A stretch of 25,598 bases of DNA, taken from a virus. The DNA is taken from IMG/VR virus record IMGVR_UViG_3300008050_000279, positions 1 through 25,598 of that record. The stretch is one strand, 5' to 3'. The position numbers were made by a program, and so were the translations under genes. Under the pieces are notes generated by a model. That model was not told the origin of the DNA, ran no database searches, and was given only the letters and a program-made list of their open reading frames with translations. Position 1 is the first letter of the stretch. Every line of letters starts with the position of its first letter. This document shows, one piece after another, positions 1-9,027 of the stretch.

Positions 1-3000
1 ATGCCTATACTTAGTAAACTAGAACCGGGTCAAGCTACGGACATTGCTTTAAGAACTGTTGCTGGTGGTCTGGTTCAAGGTATGGTAGCCCAAGGAATGA
101 GTGATGAAGAACTTCCATTAGAGGACCAAGTTTATAACTATATACTTGGTGGCTATTTCGGACTAAATGAATCTCCACTCCATTTAAGAATATCAAGACA
201 AGCTATTGCTGAAACATTTAAGAATCCTTCTTATAATAGAAAAGGAGTTCCTGACCCCGAGTTAAACCCTAAGTGGGATACTTGGACAGAACAAACACAG
301 AAGATAGTTAAGGAAGATTTTGCCCACGTTTTTGGTCACGGTGATGAGGCTAAGTTTGCAAATTTTCAAGTAATTAAACAGGCTATGGAGAATGAAGGCT
401 TTGTAGATGTTAAACAAATAGAAAAAGCATTAGTTGAAAAGTATCTTGAAGTTGATATAGACCCAGCAACTGGTGAACCATATAAAAAGGTTACTGAAGC
501 AGAGATAAAAGCAGTAAAAGATTCTATTAAAGACAATCCTAATAATGAGGAATATCAAGACCTTGATATGCACCTTAATGAAATAGGGAAGTTGCCCGGT
601 AGAATAGCCGGGAGTAATGGTTTTGTTGCTAGATATTTAGAGCCACGAATAAAAGACTTTGATACAGTTAAAAGACTTAAGGAATCTATTAAGGTTAATA
701 AGGCTTGGGACGCATTACACGAAATAAAGAATGGTGTCAGAGTCCCTAAAAAAGGTGCTATTGAAGAGATGAATCAATGGCTTAAAAATACTTATAAATT
801 AGATAAAATATCCGATAAAGAAACAGACTTCTGGAGAAACTGGGCTGAGCAAACCAGAAAGAAAAAGTTAGTTTTACAGGCTTATTATGTTGATGGTAAG
901 GTTGCATATATAAATGACGGCGTAAATGTAATTGGTAATAAAAAAGAGTTAGCATTTGAACCACCTACTATACAAAGTATTTTTGAAAACGTATTCAAGG
1001 TACGCAATAAAACAGAAGATGCTCCAAATTTCTATGTATTAGTAGACCACTTCGTAAGAAAAGGTAAAGAATATAAGTTAAATGATGTAATGGCTCTCCA
1101 ACAGCAACTGAATAAAGAAGCTGTAAAGTCTGGGGACCCTGATATGGCGGCTAGTGCTGAAGCTGTTATTAAAAGAATGAGAGCAAAAGTTTCAATGGAG
1201 CTAGAAAAGGATGGTTACTACTATGCTGGTGGTAGAGGCGATAAGAACGCTATGTACTTTGTACAAAAACATCCAGATTTAAATACTGGCAATAGACATA
1301 AGCAATTAAGAGAGATTAGAGAAGCTTTTAAAGATAATGGAGTTTCAGAAGAAGATTTTGACGCCCATATCAAAAGAGGTATTGATAAGTACAAGTTTAG
1401 ATTCAGAGGTATGAAGGAAGATGCTGAAAAGTACTACCTCGACAGTTTTATTAGTAATGCTTTTTATGAGGTCAATAATAATTTGGGTTCACAATACCCA
1501 ATAGAACAGATGGGAACTGGGTTGAGGAAAGTTCTGGGCAAAGGCTATATCAAAGGTGCTAAGGCTTATAATAAGAGGGCACAGATTTGGTTTAATTCAG
1601 GACTTTCCACAAACCCTGAGGTATCAGAATACTTTATGAATAAGTATTACGGTAGATACAGAAAAGAGTTAGGGTTAAAAGCAGGATTTGAGCCACTACC
1701 TTTAAGAGGTAAAGGCTTAATGAAAAAATTTAGAATGGCTATATGGGATGATACAATTCCCGGTCCTGAGAGTTTCAAATGGAAACGACCTAATATAGAA
1801 AGACCTGAGTCTTTTGATGGTGCTATTATTGCTTTGCCCGAATATATATACGGCTTAAATAAGGCGGCTGGATTAACAAACGAAGGTAATGTTAATAAAT
1901 CATTTATCGTGGCTCCTGATGCTAATTATGGGGCTTTATTGGGTAAGTATATGTTCTTCGAAGCATCTCCTAATATGGCAAAGGCTATGAGAGCAAGGGG
2001 TATACACGCATTGGCACCAAAATCTGCAATAAAGCAGATGGGCGATAGGCAATTTGCTCAAGTTAAAGTTCCGGGACAAAGTGATGTATTCACTTCTAAA
2101 ATGTTTAGAGACGAAGTTGCTAAAATGCCAATAGAATATGTGCCTCATACATTACAGAGAAGTAGAATTGGTGAAATATATGTACCTAAAGAAGCACAAG
2201 GTAGTGGGGTTGGTGAAAGATTTGTAAAGGCTTTAGAAAGATGGAGAAGATATAGAGGTGACCAGTTTATTGATATTGAAGCAATAGGTGGCAGAGAGTC
2301 TTTTGGTAGTAAAAATTTAGACAATGTAGAGTTCTGGAAAAAGATGGGTTATAAAGTAGCTCCAGAAAATCTACAAACAAAAAACGCTGAGATTCTTCCT
2401 GAGACTGCTCTAAATCCCGAGGCACGGGGCAAGAAAGTAATGAAGATTCGTATGTATAAAGAATTAAAACCCCGTGATAATGATTCATTTAGAATAGAAG
2501 GTGATACTTACGATATACAACAAAGGCACGTTAGGACCATACTTAGTGAAGTTACATCTAATCACGATATAGTAAATGCAAAGTGGGCTAAACAGTTATG
2601 GTCCACAATATCTCACTTTGGTCAGAATAAAACAGACCCTAAGATAGTAAAAGATATGGCTAATGAATTAATTGGTAAGGCTGTAAAGGGTGAGAAAGAA
2701 GCTAATCTTCAATGGGATGAACATTTAAAGAGTCCTAATGCAGTATCTGAAAGAAAGGTACTTGAGAATATAGATGTGGTATCACTTGATAGAGTTTTAA
2801 GTGCGGCGACTGATACCCATAATCAGGATTTTGCATCAAAAGTTTACGAAAGAATCTTAGGTAGAGCAGAAGCAATTAAACTTGAGTCTGCAAATGAAGC
2901 AGAGATTTCAAGAGAGCAGATGTTTGAATTAAGACAAGATATAACAGAATTTGAAAGCATCATTGATAGACTCCAAGAAATATATCCTAAAGGGAACTTA

Positions 3001-6000
3001 GGTTTTTGGATGCACAAATTTGCTAAGAATTACAGACAGTCTTCTGTACGAAATTATATAGTAGACAGGATTTCAAGACCAGTTATACAGAATGGTGGTA
3101 AGGCAAGAATGAGACCTTGGGACCAAGGAATGATATTTGATAAGAATATGAGTAGACTAAATACAGAACAGGATATATTCTTTTTAGATAACAACTGGAA
3201 ACAGAAAAGAATTTATGACCCGTTCTTTACTGGTGGCTCTGAAAAACTTGGCACTATCTGGAAGAACAGACAGTTAGGTGAAAAAGGTCCTTATAAAGAG
3301 AATTTAGAATTAGTAGACGGGATTCTTGAAGCATTAAATATGAGAGTTCCTATGGATTCTCAAAGTGGTGCCCATATTTTAAAGTTCCAAGGCTTTACTG
3401 GTATGAGAGGTAACGGAGTCTTACTTCACGGTAGAGCTATGGAAGCATTAGGAGGGGCTGACCTTGACGGTGATAAAGCCTTTATATTCTTTGGTGGTAG
3501 AGGTGGTGTTTTAAATAAGTGGAAATCTATTTATAGAGACCAAGTGAATGAGTTCGTAAAGGGAGAAGAAATGACTCCTGCAAAAACACAAGAGGCTAGG
3601 GATAAATTTGTTAAGAAAGATAAAGAAGTATCCGCTTTTGGTGACAATGCAATGTCTAAATTTGATTCTCATTGGAGAGGTCATATGTCTGAAGCCGCCG
3701 TTGATGGAAGAGACACTCTAAAGGGAGCTGTCACTACGAGACAAGCTTTATTATCTGCTTATGACTCTATTAGACTTGCTAATAAAGGGGTTCAATATGA
3801 AGGTCCTACAAGATATGTTAATAAAACACACGTTCCTATCATTATACAGGATGGTTCTTACTATTATCCAATAGAAATCCCAGGCTCTAAGAAGATTTGG
3901 TATATGAAACAAACACCTAAAGTAGCTAGTGGAGCTTTGCAAAGGTTTAAAGAGCTGTCAAGAGCCGCAATAAACTTAGGTGCTGACCCTATGGATGAAT
4001 CGGGTATCGTTCCTATGGCAAAGATAAAGGAAATTTTAACAGATTCCTTATTTAATTTTGATATACATCAAGGTATTAAGACTAAAAAGGGCGTTAAGTT
4101 TACAAGAAGTGACAAATACAACTCACGTTCGTACTATAAATTAGTTAATAAGAATAAAAAATGGGGATTACACGGGGCATACGGAAAAGTTAACAATGTT
4201 TTATATGGTAGAAATGTAGAATCTGGTAATAAATGGAGCCTTGGAGAAATTCAAGATGGTATAAACTCTATTAATTGGCTACCTAAAGAGAGTCAGAACA
4301 ATTTAATGAGCTTTCTTGCTAAGGAATATAGACAAATACCTTATGAAGATAATATTTTCAGGAGATTAAATAAAAAGAACCTAGAAGATTTATACAAATT
4401 CAATAGAGAGCATTTTAAAGACAACCCAGAGGTTGCAGAATTGTTTGAAAGAACATCTATGACGAGCCGTATGGGTAAAATGATGGACCATATAATCAGA
4501 GAACGTATATTTGACCAAGCATCTAGAGAGGCATTAGCAAAAAACCCACATAAATTCTGGGACTTATTCTCTCGTAATTGGCATCCGCAATTTGATGAGA
4601 CTGTAACTGGGAAGAGGTCAGAAATGGGTACTATTCCTTGGCACTTATATAAAAAGTTTAAGTATCAAGGTAAGAAAACTAGCTATCTTACTAGATTGCA
4701 ATATCTAGAGTATAAATTAAATCAAGCTGAGGACTTCTTAGTCAACGACCTTTCCGATATGGCGTCAATGAAGCATATATTAGGAGTTCGTGATAAACAC
4801 AATATACCAGATAAGGTATTTAAAAAGATTAATAAGATGGTTAATAAAGTCAAGGCATCGTCTTATTGGGTTAAAAAGAACAGAGACCAAGCTATAAAAG
4901 ACTTAAGAGAAGTAGATAACAATGAGACTGCTGAACAGTTAATCCGTGAACTTAATAAAAAAAATAAGCAAGGTGCTGGTGCTAATCAAGCTGATATAGA
5001 TAAGATGATTGTCCTTGATAAGAGACAGCTTTCAGCTAAGGCTGGTCAGCAAGAGCTTTATGATGCCCTAATGCTAGGTACTTTTCAAAGAACAGAATTA
5101 AATGCCCTTAAAGGTTTACTTAATACATCTAAAAATCTTAGTGCAAAATTATTAAGATTAAAAAATATATACCTTAAGCACGGACAAAATACATCCTTAC
5201 TAAGGCTCGGTTTTGGTTCTAAAAGTATAAAGGATTCTAATATCCGTAAGCACCTTGATGAATATAATAAGTTGTTTGAGATTATTAATAAACCTAATGG
5301 TAAGGAAGTAGAGCAAATACTTAAAGAGTCTACTAAGAATGAAAATGAAATTAATGAGTACAGAAATGAAATAGGTGAAGTTGTTGAAGATAGAATTATA
5401 GAAGCATCTGATTTGTCTCAAGCCGATAGATTGTATATGGACCAAATAGAACCTTTTAAAGGAATAACTGAAGGTAAGGTTAAGGACCCAGAGCTAAGGG
5501 AGATTTATCACAAGTTACAAGGACATTTAAAACACTATAACAATGCTACTACTAGAGAGTTAAGTGGGTTTTTTCGCTACTTATTTAAAAAGAATTTGAA
5601 CCAAGCTACAAAGTATGATTTAAAAGTCCTTGAAAGAGCATTTCAAGATATGAGAACCGGAAGTTGGTGGTCTAACTTTATGAGCTTTGTTAATGGTAAA
5701 TCAGAACTTCCTGATATTCAAAGAAGATATTGGAATATTTTTCCTGCCGCAGTAAATAGAGATATGATGAAAAATCCTCGCCTTATGAATTGGAAAAAAG
5801 ATGTTGCTCCTTATATGGATAGGTTTGGTAATTCTATTGTAGGTGAGGTTGTTAGACCTACTGCTTTGATTGGTGAGTTACAGAATTTTGCACACAAAAC
5901 ATCAGAATTTGCTATTCAGCAGAGCGAAGAAGAGACACAAAGATTAAGAGACGAGTTAGCTCCTTTGATAAAGTCCACAGAAGAAGGAGATATTCTACAT

Positions 6001-8469
6001 AAGATTGCTGTTGCTGTAAGAGAAAGAGGTATGGTCCACGCACTTGCAGAGCAAGAAGGTCAGTCATCTTTACTTTCGCATAAGCAGTTAAATTATATTA
6101 AGAACCTTGATTTAGTTAAAGCTGATATGGAAAAGTTTGGCAATAAACACTATGTTGTACAAACTAAAGAAGGGGCTGTCAAGATGACAGGTGAAGAGGT
6201 TTGGACTAAGATAAATGAAATATATACTAAGCAGAATGAGAAAATGGATAGGTGGATTAACGGTGATGTTGATTATTTAGAAAAAGAATGGTTCTCTCTT
6301 GCTCGTAATAAGTATGGAAAGATTACTTGGAGAGGTTTAGATAACTTAAGAAATAAGTTTGTTTCATTTAGTAATGAGGCTTTTAGAAAAGGTGAAAGAT
6401 ATGATATAGAGAAGTTTGGTGTCAATGGTATGCAAGAAATATCTAAACATATTATATTAAGTCTTACACCTAAGACTCGAGGAAAGAATGTAAGATTAAG
6501 AACTGAAAAACTCCTTAATCAAAGAATCAAAGATATAGGTCTTGGTTATTCAAGGACTGAATTATGGGACAAAGACGCTTATTTCCCGCACGTTTCTTTT
6601 GATAGAAAGAATGTAACTGACCAATTAATTAAAGGGTTAAAACATATCTTTGATGATAAGAAACTGACTAAATCAGAGAAGAAGAAATATGCTCAGAAGT
6701 TAGTTTATCAATCAAAAGCTATGACTGGTGACTGGGTTCATAAGAGTGCTTTAAGTGATAATTATGAATTAATGGAAGATATTTATTTAGGTCTTGCCAA
6801 CAAAGAAAGGATTAAGGACATACAAATCCTTAAGGGTGGTTTTAAAAAGGCTTATAGTCAGCATCAAAGAGATGCTCATCTATCAGGATGGGACACTACA
6901 CCTGAAGCATATGAATCTTATATGAAGAATTTGTCAGATACTTTTTATAAAGAGTCTATGCAAATGTTAAGTAGGGTTCATATTAAAAAGTTCCATAGAA
7001 ATTTCTTAAGAAAAAATCCTAAAGAAAGTGCTTTAGCTAAAAGATGGGGGAATTTCTTCCAACTATTTACACAGTCTGCTATGGGTTACCCTATTGATAT
7101 ACCTGAAGCTGTAATGAATGACCCTAAGATGAAGATAAAAGGTACTCCTTATAAGTGGTTTGCTGATAATAGAGCAAGGAATAGAATTGATTCTATAAGA
7201 AAGACTTTAGGTGTTACTAGTAAAGCCCTGAAATCATACGATTTAGAACAAGCAGATATTGATGCTCTTTCTGGCGTTCATCAAAGTACTCTACAATATT
7301 GGGGTGGCTTAGAAGCTAAATGGCAAATGGCATCACTACTTGCTCACCCTAAAAGTTCAATAACAAATTTATATGGTGGTACTATACATACTGCGATAAG
7401 TGCCGGTGTAGATAATCTTAAGAAGGCAAGGGATATAGACTGGTTAAGAGCTAATATTAATCCTAATTGGAAAAGTATGAAAGATGTTGATAGGTGGGTT
7501 GTCGACTTAGGTATAATAGAGGAATTTCTAATTCACGAAGCTGGATTAAACAGACAGCTAAAAGGTAAAAGATTTGAAGAATTTCTTGCTGAAGCAAAAA
7601 AAAGCATAAGCAATGACCCTGCTTACGCTGATACTTCGCTTAATCAGTTAAGAAGAAAATACAAAATCACTGATGGTATATGGGAAAAAGCATCGTGGTT
7701 TATGAGAAAGCCTGAAAGAATACTTCGTAGAGATGCGTTTATGTCTCACTTAATACAGGCTAAAGAACAATTTGGTGGTGCAATCAAACAATTTGACCAC
7801 CCGTTTTTAATTGAGATGGGTAAACGAGGTGTAAAGGGGACACAGTTCTTATATTCTGCTCCTTTTAGACCTATGTGGACCAATAGTGTATTGGGTAGGG
7901 TGTTTTCTCGTTTTCAATTATGGAGTTGGAACTCAGTGCGTTTTAGAAATGACACTATTCGTGAACTTAGGATAAGGGGCTATCAACCCGGTACCCCAGC
8001 ATTTGAGAGAGCAAAAAGATTAGCAATAGCTGATTTATTTATGCTTTCAATGGCTTCAATGTTCCAGTATAGTTTATTCGACAACGCACTTCCAGCCCCT
8101 TGGAATTGGTTCCAAGATACTGCTAATTGGTTAATGGGAGATGAAAGCGAAAGGGAGAAGGCTTTCTATGGGAATGCTCTGGGTCCATTATCAATAGCAC
8201 AGCCACCTATAGCAAGATTTATTCAACCTACTTTTGAAGGTCTTGTAAATGGGAAATGGGATAAATTAGCTGATTACTATGGCTGGACGGCACTTCCTTT
8301 TGGAAGATTTATGAAAGATGTTATTGGAAAAGGCGGGATGTTAGAGAATCCATTCTATTCTGTAGAAAAGATGACCGGTTTTCCGTTGATAGCTGGTAGT
8401 AGGTATATACAAAAAGCAAAGGAAAATGAAGAAGAATCTTTTGGATTATTTAAGCCTAGTAATACTTAG
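1..8469 (+). CDS. Giant phage protein with GNAT-like and RNA polymerase DPBB-like segments
   Basis: A single uninterrupted frame of 2822 residues. The ATG is the first base of the window, so an upstream extension cannot be excluded. Around residues 700-790 there is a GNAT acetyltransferase-like segment: Q733-G-S-G-V-G738 matches the acetyl-CoA loop (Q/RxxGxG/A), and F778-W-K-K-M-G-Y784 matches the usual late GNAT strand. Around residues 1114-1160, R1115-V-P1117 is followed by G-G-A-D1154-L-D1156-G-D1158, which parallels the RAP...NADFDGD catalytic loop of multisubunit RNA polymerase beta-prime and the DxDGD loop of the single-chain polymerases of crAss-like phages and QDE-1. The rest is charged and largely helical; residues about 2670-2695 are hydrophobic. 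Size and place beside late genes suggest a virion protein ejected with the DNA, possibly a virion RNA polymerase. The catalytic roles are inferred from short motifs; a second polymerase barrel was not identified. Confidence 0.85.
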   Translation: MPILSKLEPGQATDIALRTVAGGLVQGMVAQGMSDEELPLEDQVYNYILGGYFGLNESPLHLRISRQAIAETFKNPSYNRKGVPDPELNPKWDTWTEQTQKIVKEDFAHVFGHGDEAKFANFQVIKQAMENEGFVDVKQIEKALVEKYLEVDIDPATGEPYKKVTEAEIKAVKDSIKDNPNNEEYQDLDMHLNEIGKLPGRIAGSNGFVARYLEPRIKDFDTVKRLKESIKVNKAWDALHEIKNGVRVPKKGAIEEMNQWLKNTYKLDKISDKETDFWRNWAEQTRKKKLVLQAYYVDGKVAYINDGVNVIGNKKELAFEPPTIQSIFENVFKVRNKTEDAPNFYVLVDHFVRKGKEYKLNDVMALQQQLNKEAVKSGDPDMAASAEAVIKRMRAKVSMELEKDGYYYAGGRGDKNAMYFVQKHPDLNTGNRHKQLREIREAFKDNGVSEEDFDAHIKRGIDKYKFRFRGMKEDAEKYYLDSFISNAFYEVNNNLGSQYPIEQMGTGLRKVLGKGYIKGAKAYNKRAQIWFNSGLSTNPEVSEYFMNKYYGRYRKELGLKAGFEPLPLRGKGLMKKFRMAIWDDTIPGPESFKWKRPNIERPESFDGAIIALPEYIYGLNKAAGLTNEGNVNKSFIVAPDANYGALLGKYMFFEASPNMAKAMRARGIHALAPKSAIKQMGDRQFAQVKVPGQSDVFTSKMFRDEVAKMPIEYVPHTLQRSRIGEIYVPKEAQGSGVGERFVKALERWRRYRGDQFIDIEAIGGRESFGSKNLDNVEFWKKMGYKVAPENLQTKNAEILPETALNPEARGKKVMKIRMYKELKPRDNDSFRIEGDTYDIQQRHVRTILSEVTSNHDIVNAKWAKQLWSTISHFGQNKTDPKIVKDMANELIGKAVKGEKEANLQWDEHLKSPNAVSERKVLENIDVVSLDRVLSAATDTHNQDFASKVYERILGRAEAIKLESANEAEISREQMFELRQDITEFESIIDRLQEIYPKGNLGFWMHKFAKNYRQSSVRNYIVDRISRPVIQNGGKARMRPWDQGMIFDKNMSRLNTEQDIFFLDNNWKQKRIYDPFFTGGSEKLGTIWKNRQLGEKGPYKENLELVDGILEALNMRVPMDSQSGAHILKFQGFTGMRGNGVLLHGRAMEALGGADLDGDKAFIFFGGRGGVLNKWKSIYRDQVNEFVKGEEMTPAKTQEARDKFVKKDKEVSAFGDNAMSKFDSHWRGHMSEAAVDGRDTLKGAVTTRQALLSAYDSIRLANKGVQYEGPTRYVNKTHVPIIIQDGSYYYPIEIPGSKKIWYMKQTPKVASGALQRFKELSRAAINLGADPMDESGIVPMAKIKEILTDSLFNFDIHQGIKTKKGVKFTRSDKYNSRSYYKLVNKNKKWGLHGAYGKVNNVLYGRNVESGNKWSLGEIQDGINSINWLPKESQNNLMSFLAKEYRQIPYEDNIFRRLNKKNLEDLYKFNREHFKDNPEVAELFERTSMTSRMGKMMDHIIRERIFDQASREALAKNPHKFWDLFSRNWHPQFDETVTGKRSEMGTIPWHLYKKFKYQGKKTSYLTRLQYLEYKLNQAEDFLVNDLSDMASMKHILGVRDKHNIPDKVFKKINKMVNKVKASSYWVKKNRDQAIKDLREVDNNETAEQLIRELNKKNKQGAGANQADIDKMIVLDKRQLSAKAGQQELYDALMLGTFQRTELNALKGLLNTSKNLSAKLLRLKNIYLKHGQNTSLLRLGFGSKSIKDSNIRKHLDEYNKLFEIINKPNGKEVEQILKESTKNENEINEYRNEIGEVVEDRIIEASDLSQADRLYMDQIEPFKGITEGKVKDPELREIYHKLQGHLKHYNNATTRELSGFFRYLFKKNLNQATKYDLKVLERAFQDMRTGSWWSNFMSFVNGKSELPDIQRRYWNIFPAAVNRDMMKNPRLMNWKKDVAPYMDRFGNSIVGEVVRPTALIGELQNFAHKTSEFAIQQSEEETQRLRDELAPLIKSTEEGDILHKIAVAVRERGMVHALAEQEGQSSLLSHKQLNYIKNLDLVKADMEKFGNKHYVVQTKEGAVKMTGEEVWTKINEIYTKQNEKMDRWINGDVDYLEKEWFSLARNKYGKITWRGLDNLRNKFVSFSNEAFRKGERYDIEKFGVNGMQEISKHIILSLTPKTRGKNVRLRTEKLLNQRIKDIGLGYSRTELWDKDAYFPHVSFDRKNVTDQLIKGLKHIFDDKKLTKSEKKKYAQKLVYQSKAMTGDWVHKSALSDNYELMEDIYLGLANKERIKDIQILKGGFKKAYSQHQRDAHLSGWDTTPEAYESYMKNLSDTFYKESMQMLSRVHIKKFHRNFLRKNPKESALAKRWGNFFQLFTQSAMGYPIDIPEAVMNDPKMKIKGTPYKWFADNRARNRIDSIRKTLGVTSKALKSYDLEQADIDALSGVHQSTLQYWGGLEAKWQMASLLAHPKSSITNLYGGTIHTAISAGVDNLKKARDIDWLRANINPNWKSMKDVDRWVVDLGIIEEFLIHEAGLNRQLKGKRFEEFLAEAKKSISNDPAYADTSLNQLRRKYKITDGIWEKASWFMRKPERILRRDAFMSHLIQAKEQFGGAIKQFDHPFLIEMGKRGVKGTQFLYSAPFRPMWTNSVLGRVFSRFQLWSWNSVRFRNDTIRELRIRGYQPGTPAFERAKRLAIADLFMLSMASMFQYSLFDNALPAPWNWFQDTANWLMGDESEREKAFYGNALGPLSIAQPPIARFIQPTFEGLVNGKWDKLADYYGWTALPFGRFMKDVIGKGGMLENPFYSVEKMTGFPLIAGSRYIQKAKENEEESFGLFKPSNT

Positions 8470-8539
8470 TATAATCGTTTTGATTTTAATAAGTGGTTGT
8501 GATGGTGGTTGGTCTATATGTGGTTGGGACGTTAAATAG
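8426..8539 (+). CDS. Tiny lipoprotein overlapping the end of the giant gene
   Basis: A 37-codon frame in +1 relative to the giant gene. It begins 44 bases before that gene ends and runs 70 bases past its stop. An AAAGGA ribosome binding site lies just before the ATG. The product starts MKKN, has a hydrophobic stretch at residues 9-22, then the lipobox L21-I-S-G-C25, followed by a 12-residue tail with one more cysteine (C32). This is a textbook bacterial lipoprotein signal, so the mature product would be a 13-residue lipidated peptide on a membrane. Phages use small lipoproteins as outer-membrane spanins and as receptor-blocking superinfection-exclusion proteins (the T5 Llp type). No inner-membrane spanin partner was identified next to it. 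It is probably translated from the same message as the giant gene. Confidence 0.6.
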   Translation: MKKNLLDYLSLVILSIIVLILISGCDGGWSICGWDVK

Positions 8540-8652
8540 TCGCTTCCTGTCACTGTCCTTTCTTTTTTGCACAGCCGTAGGGACTGCCTGTAACAATCCC
8601 TACGACCTTAGGAGAAGTACCAACCTTGACTATGACTTACTGTAGTGGTACA
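8540..8652. other. Gap between converging genes, with one perfect inverted repeat
   Basis: This 113-base gap separates the plus-strand lipoprotein from the 3' end of a minus-strand gene. It holds a perfect 7-base inverted repeat, CGTAGGG at 8576-8582 and CCCTACG at 8598-8604, with a 15-base loop. Neither strand has a T-run after the stem, so it is not a standard intrinsic terminator. It could block readthrough between the converging units or be part of a small RNA. No ORF with a credible start was seen here. Confidence 0.4.
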
Positions 8653-8847
8653 TCAATAATCTGTGGCATATCTACCCATAGCTATATAAAACAGCTCAGG
8701 CGTTAACCTTTTTAGGTTGCCTTCTTTACATCGTTTAGCCATTCGTTTTACAACTTGAGCTAATTCATATTCAATGCCTTCCATACTACCGGCACCTAAT
8801 TGGATGCCTTCGTCTTTGAAGGCTTTCTTTATCTCACCTTTTGTCAT
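8653..8847 (-). CDS. Small helical protein, possible histone-fold or DNA-binding
   Basis: A 64-residue protein starting at MTKGEIKK. This ATG has an AGAGGT ribosome binding site 8 bases upstream; the frame stays open to a GTG at 8889, but that start has no such site. Three helices can be predicted: a short one around residues 3-12, a long amphipathic one around 18-42 that ends basic (KRMAKRCKEGNLKR), and a short one around 44-54 (TPELFYIAMGRY). Short-long-short helices with a basic loop before the third is the plan of archaeal and bacterial histones, and the KRLTPELFYIA segment resembles the histone RKTI..EDI.LA segment. This is a fold guess, not a family match. The start overlaps the stop of the upstream zinc-finger gene by 14 bases, so the two are probably translated together. 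It is the last gene of this minus-strand pair. Confidence 0.55.
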   Translation of the reverse strand: MTKGEIKKAFKDEGIQLGAGSMEGIEYELAQVVKRMAKRCKEGNLKRLTPELFYIAMGRYATDY

Positions 8848-9007
8848 TTCGTTTACCTCTTGCTTTAACAAGTGAACGGCATCGTCCACAATTTTTGTTC
8901 ATCTTAAAATATTGAATACCCCAAAACTTCCCGCATTTACAACGGATATCTCTTTCGAGTTTCTTTTGTTCTACTTTCTTCCAGTGATAAGGATGACTTT
9001 TTTGCAT
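8834..9007 (-). CDS. Short basic zinc-finger protein
   Basis: A 57-codon gene with a strong AAGGAG ribosome binding site before its ATG. The product is very basic and has two cysteine pairs, C23-K-C25 and C40-G-R-C43, which could bind one zinc ion as a small treble-clef or ribbon finger. Basic tails flank the finger, which suggests nucleic-acid binding. It overlaps the following small gene by 14 bases. Its ribosome binding site and leader lie against the first stem of the structured region to the right (9028-9855), so the gene may be transcribed from a promoter inside or beyond that region. Not recognised as a known phage family. Confidence 0.6.
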   Translation of the reverse strand: MQKSHPYHWKKVEQKKLERDIRCKCGKFWGIQYFKMNKNCGRCRSLVKARGKRNDKR

Positions 9008-9027
9008 TGTTTTTTACTCCTTAATTA

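Noticed and set aside
5200-5445. 81-residue minus-strand ORF inside the giant gene
   Set aside because: Ile/Phe/Leu-rich antisense of AT-rich coding DNA, without a ribosome binding site; the sense frame is clearly coding. The other antisense ORFs in 1-8469 were rejected for the same reason.
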